Shown here one piece after another: positions 1 through 4,910 of a stretch of 5,557 nucleotides of DNA (within the stretch, counting starts at the first letter, position 1; every line of letters begins with the position of its first letter). Source of the stretch: Thermofilaceae archaeon. GTDB taxonomy: Archaea; Thermoproteota; Thermoprotei; Thermofilales; Thermofilaceae. The DNA lies in contig JALURH010000052.1 in the NCBI GenBank assembly GCA_027017025.1, forward strand, positions 1 to 5,557, in the 5' to 3' direction. The translations under genes were made by a program, and so were the position numbers. The notes beneath the pieces were generated by a model. It did no database searches and was not told the origin of the DNA. It saw only the letters and a list, made by a program, of their open reading frames with translations.

Positions 1-243
1 ATTAAGCACTTAAACCCCCTCGAAAGATTTAAGGTAATTATTGAAAACAAGCCCCATAGGACAGATATCTTCATATACACCTTTAGGGAGCTAGAGAACA
101 TGTTAGAGAAAGGCAATCCTCTAGCAATATCAGCCCTAGCTGAAGGCATATCTACCAAAGCTAGTGAAAGAATTAGGGAACTCATGGATAAAGCTAAGAA
201 ATCTTACCTCAGGGAAGGTAGGACATGGATTCGTAAAAGTTAA
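1..243 (+). CDS. C-terminal fragment, probable nucleotidyltransferase-domain protein (MNT/KNTase type)
   Basis: The first frame is open from the left edge to TAA at 241-243, giving the last 80 residues of a protein whose start lies outside the window. Residues about 21-50 run TDIFIYT, then FRELENMLEKGNP, then LAISALAEGI. This resembles the end of minimal nucleotidyltransferase domains (NTP_transf_2-like), where a last core strand is followed by 'T..E.e.ml..gnp....al..GI'. The remaining 30 residues are a basic, helical tail. The catalytic GSxxxxxxxDxD region would lie upstream and cannot be seen, so activity cannot be judged. In archaea such proteins often pair with a HEPN partner as a toxin-antitoxin module. 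No HEPN gene follows here, and a partner, if any, would be upstream. An unrelated helical protein with a chance match is possible. Confidence 0.55.
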   Translation: MKHLNPLERFKVIIENKPHRTDIFIYTFRELENMLEKGNPLAISALAEGISTKASERIRELMDKAKKSYLREGRTWIRKS

Positions 244-321
244 AAATTATTTCGGAGAAATCTAGTAATATTATTAGCTTATCATCTAACATATAGTCTC
301 TCTATATAGTATTCATGTACA
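244..321. terminator. Convergent intergenic region with small hairpins
   Basis: This 78-bp gap lies between two genes that end toward each other. It holds three short inverted repeats: ATTTC/GAAAT (249-253 with 257-261, 3-nt loop), a near-perfect 16-bp palindrome at 262-277 with one G-T pair, and ATATAG/CTATAT (291-296 with 302-307, 5-nt loop). No strong T-run follows any of them. I read the region as the likely transcription end zone for both neighbours. Archaeal termination depends mainly on T-rich tracts, so the hairpins may be incidental in such AT-rich DNA. Confidence 0.3.
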
Positions 322-1359
322 CTACCTGCTCCGCGCTACCGGCACCTTCTTCTCCAGCCAAACCCATTTACCGTCTCTAGCGTAACGCCAGAGAGGCTCA
401 AAGTATACAACCATGTTTTGTTGCTCTAGTATAAGATCTCCAAGCGGTAGCTCCACATCCATCGAAGATATCATCTTATAGATATTCGGGAACATATGGT
501 TAGGCGGCTGCCCAACCACAATAGCCTTATCCTCATCAATTGCTGCACTAAAGAATGATGGCAAAGATACAAGCCCCCTAGCAATAACATGTGCCTCAGA
601 ACCCTCTATGTAGAAAACTCTAATTGGGTTAATACCTACATCCAAGTATAGGGTTACAGAATTATATAGCCAGAGCTTTCTAACATGCCTCTTAAGGTGA
701 TAACTCAATACCTGCTTCGATAACGGAGGTATACTTGGGTCAACCTTCCGGGCGAGACTAACTGCCTCACTAGCACCCATAAACGGGTTCTTAAGCCTAC
801 CCCATATAATTATTAAATCCTCCCTATCCGGCGCCTCCCCCTCAAACCTCCACCGCTTAACAGGCTCACTATACACTCTGTAGTTATCTATAATTGAGGA
901 GAAAACTGGGAAAAGCCTATTAGTACTAGGGGAGTATAGTGTTCCACCGAGATCTGGTCTCCACCTGATATAGTCATATCCCTTAATAACCTTAATAACG
1001 TCTAGATTAAGGCTCCTAATATACCTATCTAGGAATGGCTCTGGTAGTAGAGCAGAGATTAGTAGTAGTGGTTTATATCCCCACATCCTCCTTACGGCTC
1101 TAGTGAAAACTGGAGCCTCCTCTATATCGTCTTGCACCGATATAATATACGTAGGGAGAAGCCCCATAGCCTTATAGTCCGGTATAAAACGTATTCTTCC
1201 CTTTGAGATAAAGTTTTTCACTATCCTATATACCGTAGCGAAGGGGAGCTTTGTTTTTCTCGCAATCTCCCTAATACTCCAGGAATCTATTATAGCATTA
1301 ATTACCCTCCACTCTTTCCTTGAAACTGTGATTAATTCAATACATTTCTCGTTTACCAT
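322..1359 (-). CDS. Transcriptional regulator with two winged-helix/ligand-domain units
   Basis: The gene encodes 345 aa from an ATG start. Residues about 13-60 form a winged helix-turn-helix: a helix around EWRVINAIID, then IREIARKTKLPFATVYRIVKNF as the HTH pair, then a basic wing (KGRIRFIPD). Residues about 68-128 (LLPTYIISVQ to DVIKVIKG) look like an alpha/beta sensing domain of the Lrp/AsnC RAM kind. After a linker the pattern repeats. Residues about 181-240 contain ASEAVSLARKVDP and LSKQVLSYHLKRHVRKLWLYN, a second wHTH-like segment. Residues about 245-302 (NPIRVFYIEG to YKMISSMDVE) form a second sensor-like domain. The C-terminus is rich in W and basic residues. No transmembrane segment is seen. 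It probably binds DNA as a regulator; the ligand and targets are unknown. The region in front carries paired ACCC-N6-GGGT boxes that could be its own operator. There is no clear Shine-Dalgarno. An AT-rich TATA-like stretch at about 1391-1400 would give a leader of about 10 nt. I do not recognise a named family. Confidence 0.8.
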   Translation of the reverse strand: MVNEKCIELITVSRKEWRVINAIIDSWSIREIARKTKLPFATVYRIVKNFISKGRIRFIPDYKAMGLLPTYIISVQDDIEEAPVFTRAVRRMWGYKPLLLISALLPEPFLDRYIRSLNLDVIKVIKGYDYIRWRPDLGGTLYSPSTNRLFPVFSSIIDNYRVYSEPVKRWRFEGEAPDREDLIIIWGRLKNPFMGASEAVSLARKVDPSIPPLSKQVLSYHLKRHVRKLWLYNSVTLYLDVGINPIRVFYIEGSEAHVIARGLVSLPSFFSAAIDEDKAIVVGQPPNHMFPNIYKMISSMDVELPLGDLILEQQNMVVYFEPLWRYARDGKWVWLEKKVPVARSR

Positions 1360-1403
1360 ATCTATTCAACATATATATTATTGGAGAAAAAAATAATAAA
1401 GAT

Positions 1404-1412
1404 TTTTATAAT
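1404..1412 (+). promoter_or_regulatory. TATA box of a rightward promoter
   Basis: A T5-ATAA core preceded by purine-rich AAAG matches the archaeal BRE/TATA pattern. Transcription would start about 26 bp after the box centre, near 1432-1434. No annotated gene of normal size lies directly downstream. The candidate product is the small membrane peptide at 1492-1629, with a leader of about 60 nt, or a non-coding RNA. Confidence 0.45.
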
Positions 1413-1414
1413 GG

Positions 1415-1446
1415 ACCCGGATCTGGGTCATTACCCTTTGTTGGGT
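1415..1446. promoter_or_regulatory. Two tandem ACCC-N6-GGGT palindromic boxes (candidate operator)
   Basis: Box 1 is ACCC 1415-1418 / GGGT 1425-1428. Box 2 is ACCC 1433-1436 / GGGT 1443-1446. Both have exactly six bases between arms, both continue with C after GGGT, and their centres are 18 bp apart. Box 1 extends to a 5-bp arm (GACCC/GGGTC). The boxes stand out as G/C blocks in very AT-rich DNA and lie just after a TATA box, a typical repressor position. They are also 56-87 bp upstream of the regulator gene ending its 5' side at 1359, so that regulator is an obvious candidate ligand. As RNA, they could alternatively fold into two adjacent short hairpins. Confidence 0.5.
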
Positions 1447-1478
1447 CGTCATCAGCTAGTGGAACTATATTGTTTTCT

Positions 1479-1484
1479 AGGAGG
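1479..1484 (+). promoter_or_regulatory. Strong Shine-Dalgarno (AGGAGG)
   Basis: AGGAGG is a full match to the anti-Shine-Dalgarno of 16S rRNA. It is followed after 7 nt by a TTG codon (1492-1494) that opens a 45-codon hydrophobic reading frame. It is the main reason to place a start at 1492 and not at the upstream TTG 1381 or ATG 1411, which fall before or inside the promoter. Confidence 0.4.
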
Positions 1485-1491
1485 AAGATTA

Positions 1492-1629
1492 TTGCGAGGA
1501 GCGATAATAGGATTAATTTCTTATTATTTAATAGTTTGCGGACAAATATTTTTAGGAATTTTTCTACCTGCATGCTTATCCCAATACATTATTACATCAC
1601 TTTTGTATAAATTTTACTATAATTCATGA
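1492..1629 (+). CDS. Possible 45-aa hydrophobic membrane peptide
   Basis: A reading frame from TTG 1492 to TGA 1627-1629 follows a perfect AGGAGG with good spacing and a TATA box about 85 bp upstream. The product starts with a basic residue (RG). It then has one or two membrane-spanning stretches (AIIGLISYYLIVCG, then IFLGIFLPAC and further hydrophobic residues) with two cysteines, and ends in YKFYYNS. The frame is open further upstream to TTG 1381, but that would put the promoter and operator-like boxes inside the coding region. AT-rich DNA readily yields hydrophobic peptides by chance, and I recognise no family. The gene is therefore tentative and supported by its signals, not by its sequence. 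Confidence 0.3.
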   Translation: MRGAIIGLISYYLIVCGQIFLGIFLPACLSQYIITSLLYKFYYNS

Positions 1630-1838
1630 AAATAAAATCATATTAGTCAAGGTCAAAAAACTTCAGCTTGGTGACAGTAGTCTAGTAGAATATAGTGTAT
1701 TTAGTGAGGCTTAATGTTCCTGAGAAGTAATAAATTTACCATATATCTAGTTTTAGGCTTAAAGTTTTGTTAACAAAGTTTTCTAGGGGTGTAAGTTTTA
1801 GTTCACCTTATTATTTTCTCTAAAATCAGCTAGTGTAT

Positions 1839-1895
1839 TAACATGTTTTTAGAGTAAACCGAGTTTAGCGTGTTTTTCTCCAAATAACATGTTTT
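1839..1895. repeat. Direct repeat TAACATGTTTT, two copies 46 bp apart
   Basis: Copies at 1839-1849 and 1885-1895 are identical over 11 bp, and each holds the 8-bp palindrome AACATGTT. They sit 80-140 bp upstream of the V4R-like gene start. The arrangement suggests paired binding sites for one dimeric protein. Chance similarity in AT-rich sequence is not excluded. Confidence 0.35.
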
Positions 1896-1923
1896 GTAAC
1901 GTTGTTTTAGGGGAAATCCGTAA

Positions 1924-1947
1924 AGGATATAGATACCAATATATCCT
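1924..1947. promoter_or_regulatory. 8+8 bp inverted repeat over the promoter of the V4R-like gene
   Basis: AGGATATA (1924-1931) and TATATCCT (1940-1947) are perfect inverted arms with an 8-bp spacer. The element ends 29 bp before the likely start at 1977 and overlaps the only TATA-like sequences (ATATAGA about 1927-1933, AATATATC 1938-1945). A protein bound here would compete with TBP/TFB, so it is a candidate repressor operator. Confidence 0.4.
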
Positions 1948-1962
1948 AATATATTGATAAAT

Positions 1963-1969
1963 AGGTGAT
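1963..1969 (+). promoter_or_regulatory. Shine-Dalgarno AGGTGAT that decides the start
   Basis: AGGTGAT matches the complement of the archaeal 16S 3' end (consensus GGAGGTGATC). Because the GTG at 1965 lies inside this motif, the real start is more likely GTG 1977 (7-nt spacing) or TTG 1974 (4-nt spacing), which shortens the product by 3 or 4 residues. Confidence 0.45.
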
Positions 1970-1976
1970 AGTTTTG

Positions 1977-2381
1977 GTGGAGGATAGCTCTAGGTGGATA
2001 AAACTTATCGCTGCTATAGGCGACAGTATAGCTGAGTTCACGGGTTTATCTGCTGCACAAGCAATAATGAGAGCAGCTGGTAGAGAATTTATAAAGAAGA
2101 GTTTGGGGGAGATTAGGGATCCTGTAGAAGCCGCAATTAATATGTTGGAGAGACTAGGTTTCTTGGAGAAAGTTGTGTCTGGTGGAGATGGAAGATACTT
2201 TATTAGGAACTGTAGGCTTGCAGAGTACCTTGAGGCTAATGGTAGGGAGCCTGGGAAACACCCCTTATGCTACTTCGGTTTTGGGCTAATTGAAGGATGC
2301 TTTAGTAAAGCTGGTAAACATACAGCTATAAAGTTTATATCTAGGGAGGGGAAAACTTGCGTAGAGTGGTGGCACGATTAA
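1977..2381 (+). CDS. V4R-like (4-vinyl reductase / hydrocarbon-binding fold) protein
   Basis: The product is 134 aa from GTG 1977; the longest frame begins at GTG 1965 (138 aa). The N-terminal half has helices typical of the fold (WIKLIAAIGDSIAEF, then AIMRAAGREFIKKSLGEI, then DPVEAAINMLERLGFLEKV). The C-terminal part, HPLCYFGFGLIEGCF and later REGKTCVEWW, matches the V4R pattern 'vC....GllaG....' followed by 'G..C.F'. Proteins of this fold bind small ligands or metals and are used as sensors or accessory proteins. Counted from GTG 1965, cysteines 83, 102, 112 and 132 could bind a metal. No DNA-binding or membrane segment is present. The gene is monocistronic, with a long repeat-containing upstream region and an inverted repeat over its promoter, and is convergent with the next gene. 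The family call rests on pattern memory. A lineage-specific protein of unrelated fold remains possible. Confidence 0.55.
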   Translation: MEDSSRWIKLIAAIGDSIAEFTGLSAAQAIMRAAGREFIKKSLGEIRDPVEAAINMLERLGFLEKVVSGGDGRYFIRNCRLAEYLEANGREPGKHPLCYFGFGLIEGCFSKAGKHTAIKFISREGKTCVEWWHD

Positions 2382-2431
2382 ACTAGTAGCTCTACGCCTG
2401 GCTTAATACTCCAGCTATGTAGTATATTTAG
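2382..2431. terminator. Short convergent intergenic region
   Basis: Fifty bases separate two converging stop codons. CTGG...CCAG and flanking TAGCT...AGCTA segments could form a weak hairpin. No clear T-run is present. It is listed only as the likely shared transcript end. Confidence 0.2.
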
Positions 2432-2854
2432 CTACCAGTACTGTGGTTCTTCGCTCCTCCTCACAGTACTTGGGTCATCTGTTCTATGTCGCCAGAGCCC
2501 TTTCCTATAGCTTATAGCTACTATACCTAGCTCATCTATCAGGTAGTCGCTAAGTAAAACCTCATCTATATGTGGTTTTACAACTAGGCTACATGGAGTT
2601 TCACATATTACTTCGTCCCCAGCTAGTAGCTGTATTTTTGCTTGGATAGGAACTAGGTAGATAGTTGTTTCGCCTCCAGCTGTAACTACTTCCTCGCCGT
2701 AGAGCTCCCTGGGGGGCCAGAAGCTGAAGAATTTTGCGAGTCCAAGTGGTATGCAGAGGTCTGGCTCTATACTCTCGAAGCCTGAGTTAACTAGTGCAGA
2801 CGTTGTAGCGGATTTTCCTCCAGCTACTATCTTTACCCTGACCCTAATACCCAC
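2432..2854 (-). CDS. Retropepsin-like (clan AA, DTGF-type) protein with NSGF in place of the catalytic triad
   Basis: The product is 140 aa from GTG at 2854-2852, with GAGGG 7 nt upstream. The layout is that of small archaeal single-domain aspartic-protease-fold proteins. A first beta pair (IRVRVKIVAGGKS) leads into SALVNSGFES (residues 19-28), where the family normally has 'aLvDTGF'. Then come IPLGLAKFF, the strand-rich middle VVTAGGETTIYLVPIQAKIQL, and VLLSDYLIDELGIVAI (99-114), matching the usual 'iLG/lLSd.li..LgI' segment. The tail carries GLWRHR and ends SEEPQYW. With N23 for the catalytic Asp and S24 for Thr, proteolysis in the usual dimeric manner is not expected; binding or an altered activity is more likely. 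Three cysteines (34, 84, 88) are present. Its start overlaps the stop of the small basic gene upstream, so the two are coupled in translation. The fold call is from motif pattern; function is unknown. Confidence 0.6.
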   Translation of the reverse strand: MGIRVRVKIVAGGKSATTSALVNSGFESIEPDLCIPLGLAKFFSFWPPRELYGEEVVTAGGETTIYLVPIQAKIQLLAGDEVICETPCSLVVKPHIDEVLLSDYLIDELGIVAISYRKGLWRHRTDDPSTVRRSEEPQYW

Positions 2855-2976
2855 TACTCAACCCTCACGTACCTTATTTTTCTCCCCTGTTTCTTCATGT
2901 AGCCTATAAACTTGATTCTCCTCTTTTTTCTAACCAGCATTTTGCCCCTCTGTATTAACTCTGTTTTCTCGGACAT
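2854..2976 (-). CDS. 40-aa highly basic small protein, coupled to the NSGF protein
   Basis: ATG at 2976-2974 to TAG at 2856-2854 encodes 40 residues. The start is MSEKTELIQRGKM, followed by LVRKKRRIKFIGYMKKQGRK and IRYVRVE. About 15 of the 40 residues are K or R, mainly in two clusters. The alternating basic and hydrophobic residues (RRIKFIGY, RKIRYVRVE) suggest a beta hairpin that binds nucleic acid or an acidic partner. The stop and the next start share one G (TAGTG), the classic signature of translational coupling. A TATA box about 32 bp upstream gives a leader of only a few bases. I do not recognise the family. A short regulatory leader peptide is an alternative, but the tight coupling and the promoter in front favour a real gene. 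Confidence 0.6.
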   Translation of the reverse strand: MSEKTELIQRGKMLVRKKRRIKFIGYMKKQGRKIRYVRVE

Positions 2977-3002
2977 ACCTATTAGAGAATATATTTATCC
3001 AG

Positions 3003-3012
3003 TATTTATATT
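3003..3012 (-). promoter_or_regulatory. TATA box for the basic-peptide / NSGF-protein unit
   Basis: On the minus strand the sequence reads ACCAATATAAATAC, a good BRE plus TATA match. A start site about 26 bp on would be near 2982, some 6 nt before the ATG at 2976, giving a nearly leaderless message. A second AT-rich box at about 2991-2999 would place the start inside the gene and is less likely. Confidence 0.45.
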
Positions 3013-3019
3013 GGTACAC

Positions 3020-3061
3020 CTAGCCTACGAAGATACCTCAGCTATAACTCGCTGAGGCTAG
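3020..3061. repeat. Hairpin with two competing stems between divergent genes
   Basis: CCTCAGC (3036-3042) and GCTGAGG (3051-3057) form a perfect 7-bp stem with an 8-nt loop. CTAGCCT (3020-3026) can instead pair with AGGCTAG (3055-3061), or its first four bases can extend the inner stem across a 12-nt bulge. It lies upstream of both divergent promoters, so it is more likely a DNA element (operator) than a terminator. Confidence 0.35.
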
Positions 3062-3083
3062 CTCTAGGTTTTTCTAGCAACCA

Positions 3084-3090
3084 TTAAATA
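3084..3090 (+). promoter_or_regulatory. TATA box giving a leaderless message for the DUF411 gene
   Basis: TTAAATA is centred on 3087. Adding the usual archaeal distance of about 26 bp puts transcription start at 3113, exactly the first base of the GTG start codon. The GGGGAGAT at 3093-3100 could act as a Shine-Dalgarno only if transcription began further upstream, and its 12-nt spacing is poor. Confidence 0.5.
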
Positions 3091-3112
3091 CCGGGGAGAT
3101 ATCTATACTCAT

Positions 3113-3709
3113 GTGACTTCAGCTAGGAGAGCTGCGTTAGCTGTAGTGGGTGCAACTATAGTCTTAGTCTTCGCCTATGGTGTGTTAACAACACTGTTTG
3201 TAACCCCTATCGGGGGGAACTCGGGAAAGAATATTAGCGTAGCGACTGGAGTAAGAAATAGTTTCCCGGAGCAATTAAATACAACGTTAGTGGAAGGCAG
3301 GCTACTAAACCAGTCTACTGGGGTAGTGGAGACTACTCCAGCGAATATAACAATAACTATGTATTATTCTCCCTCATGTAGGTGTTGCGAAAAATATAGA
3401 AGATACTTAGAGTCGAGCGGCGTTAGAGTAGAGGCTATAAAGAGTGAGGGAGTATTGGAGCTGAAGAAGGAGAAGGGTATACCGAGGAAACTATGGAGCT
3501 GCCATACAATGGTTCTAGAGAACTACTTTATTGAGGGACATGTACCGCTTGGAGCTATCCTAAAGCTCTTGGAGGAGAAACCTAAGATTGATGGTATAGC
3601 TCTCCCCGGTATGCCTTCTGGAGCCCCTGGCATAGGTGGGTCTGGAGGGAAAACATTTAAGATATACGCAGTCTCTGACGGCAATATAGTTTTGTTTACT
3701 GAAGCCTAG
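3113..3709 (+). CDS. Membrane-anchored DUF411 metal (copper)-binding protein
   Basis: The product is 198 aa from GTG 3113 (an ATG at 3111 is followed at once by a stop in its own frame). Residues about 7-30 are a membrane helix after MTSARR, which suggests an N-in anchor with the rest outside the cell. Residues 40-80 are a polar linker with four N-X-S/T sites (N40, N56, N66, N78), suited to N-glycosylation. Residues about 80-175 carry the DUF411 signature: YYSPSCRCC (C89, C91, C92), SCHT (129-132), EGHVP with H143, and GIALPGMPSGAPG (161-173). DUF411 proteins are small thioredoxin-like metal-binding proteins, often linked to copper resistance or transfer; bacterial members are periplasmic and about 140-150 aa. 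The usual second Met of PGMPxGxPGM is Ile here. A short beta segment ends the protein. It has its own promoter, is divergent from the basic-peptide unit, and no copper oxidase or pump lies next to it in this window. Confidence 0.9.
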   Translation: MTSARRAALAVVGATIVLVFAYGVLTTLFVTPIGGNSGKNISVATGVRNSFPEQLNTTLVEGRLLNQSTGVVETTPANITITMYYSPSCRCCEKYRRYLESSGVRVEAIKSEGVLELKKEKGIPRKLWSCHTMVLENYFIEGHVPLGAILKLLEEKPKIDGIALPGMPSGAPGIGGSGGKTFKIYAVSDGNIVLFTEA

Positions 3710-3755
3710 GCTGGTAGCTGTACTAATCTATCTATGTACTTAGTTCACTCTCTAG

Positions 3756-4889
3756 CTAGTCTTTAAATCTACTCATATACCTCTTTTCTACGTAGATCTT
3801 CTTGATTATATATGGGAGCCTCCCCCTATGAGCGAATCTGCGGCCATATACTAGTACCGCCTGGTTACCGCCTAGAGATATCAGACTTTTCGGGGATCTA
3901 ACTGAGAAAGCAATTCTGTGTTTTACCAGTGTTTTCCCCTCGATAGTTCTCTTGATATTGGTGATTGCCACCTTCGCCTGGAGCATAGCTTCTTCAGCCA
4001 TCTTCATTGCAACATCGCTATCAAATATGGCACAGTTTATATCACCTGGAGCATAGACTTCCTCGTAACCCTCTACCTGTATAGTAGGTTTCACTACAAC
4101 CCACCCTCTACCCTTTTTGGGTAGATTTAGGTTTTTAACTAGAGAGTTTGGAGCTACACCAGCAGTCCATATAACCATGTTGCTCTCAAGGAAGTATCCA
4201 TCCTCTAAGACTACTCCATCCAACTTAATCTCCGTAACACCCTTCCCGAATAGGAAATTAACTCCCCTACTTTTTAGATACTCCTCCACAAGTTTAGATG
4301 CCTTCTCGTTTCCTAGGAACGGTACAGCCTTACCTACCTTCTCAACTACATATATGTCGGCTACCGCACTCCTCTTTTTCACATAATCTACTAGTTCGCC
4401 AGCAACTTCCACTCCTGTAAGCCCTGCTCCAACCACCACTATCCTAGGTTTCTTACTAAGCTCTAACTCCCTCAGAGCATCTATTATCTTTAGGTAATCA
4501 TCTAGGTGATAAGCTGGGTACGTATTTTCACGTCCCTTTATGTTGAAGAAAGTGGGTTCTGCGCCTACAGCTAGTATCAGGAAATCGTAATCAAGAGTTA
4601 ACCCACTTTTTGTTTTAACAGTTCTACCATCTAGGTCTACTTCTTCAACCGTATCTCTGTGAAATTCTACACCAAACTTAGCTGCAAATTTTTCTAGATC
4701 CCCAGTAACATCCTCCACACTGACTTTTTCCGAGATAAGTTCAGGTAGGGCTGGTAGGTACTCAAACCTTCCATTTTTATCTATCCATATTATGTCCGCT
4801 AAATCTTCAAGTTTCTCCTTATGATACTCGATAACTGCTTCTACTCCAGCGAAACCTCCACCTACTAATACTATCTTCTTTCTAGTCAT
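3756..4889 (-). CDS. NAD(P)/FAD oxidoreductase, type II NADH dehydrogenase-like
   Basis: The product is 377 aa from ATG 4889. The FAD-binding Rossmann fold opens with VLVGGGFAGVE (GxGxxG-type, 8-17), with the ribose-binding acid at D37. The NADH-binding fold is VVVGAGLTGVEVAGEL (151-166), with E183 at the end of its second strand favouring NADH over NADPH. WTAGVAPN (241-248) and YAPGDIN (279-285) are the later FAD contacts. E161 matches the conserved Glu of NDH-2 near the flavin. Sulfide:quinone reductase is disfavoured because the only cysteine is C286. The enzyme would pass electrons from NADH to membrane quinone without proton pumping. No transmembrane helix is present; the basic C-terminus (KKIYVEKRYMSRFKD) could hold it to the membrane surface. 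The quinone-site AQxAxQ motif is altered to AEEAML at 298-303. A TATA box 27 bp before the ATG predicts a leaderless message, with a 24-bp palindrome directly upstream. Confidence 0.85.
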   Translation of the reverse strand: MTRKKIVLVGGGFAGVEAVIEYHKEKLEDLADIIWIDKNGRFEYLPALPELISEKVSVEDVTGDLEKFAAKFGVEFHRDTVEEVDLDGRTVKTKSGLTLDYDFLILAVGAEPTFFNIKGRENTYPAYHLDDYLKIIDALRELELSKKPRIVVVGAGLTGVEVAGELVDYVKKRSAVADIYVVEKVGKAVPFLGNEKASKLVEEYLKSRGVNFLFGKGVTEIKLDGVVLEDGYFLESNMVIWTAGVAPNSLVKNLNLPKKGRGWVVVKPTIQVEGYEEVYAPGDINCAIFDSDVAMKMAEEAMLQAKVAITNIKRTIEGKTLVKHRIAFSVRSPKSLISLGGNQAVLVYGRRFAHRGRLPYIIKKIYVEKRYMSRFKD

Positions 4890-4910
4890 CGTAACGAGGC
4901 TCTCAATCTA

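Larger units (their letters stand above)
1630..1963. other. Long non-coding stretch with palindromic boxes and repeats
   Basis: No supportable gene or tRNA is seen in about 335 bp, which is long for a compact archaeal genome. It contains a palindrome TTTGTTAACAAA (1766-1777) flanked by copies of AAAGTTTT (1761-1768, 1775-1782). It also contains two identical TAACATGTTTT elements (1839-1849, 1885-1895), each including the palindrome AACATGTT, a related AACGTT (1898-1903), and an inverted repeat CTCTAAAA/TTTTAGAG (1818-1825, 1847-1854). It most likely serves as a regulatory region for the gene that follows, or hides an untranslated RNA. Confidence 0.4.

Noticed and set aside
1410..1456. Minus-strand C/D box RNA suggested by TGATGA at 1454-1449
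   Set aside because: The box lacks the leading purine, and no CTGA D or D' box follows at a suitable distance.
1381..1629. 82-aa frame starting at TTG 1381
   Set aside because: Its first 37 codons cover the TATA box, the ACCC-N6-GGGT boxes and the Shine-Dalgarno; only the part from 1492 is kept, and that tentatively.
1665..1725. Plus-strand C/D RNA suggested by GGTGACA and CTGA
   Set aside because: The C-box match is poor and no convincing internal C'/D' pair exists.
3918..4386. Two plus-strand frames of 68 and 89 codons
   Set aside because: They lie opposite the strongly supported NDH-2-like gene, have no family resemblance and no promoter or ribosome site.
3756..4889. Sulfide:quinone oxidoreductase
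   Set aside because: It lacks the conserved redox cysteines; only C286 is present.
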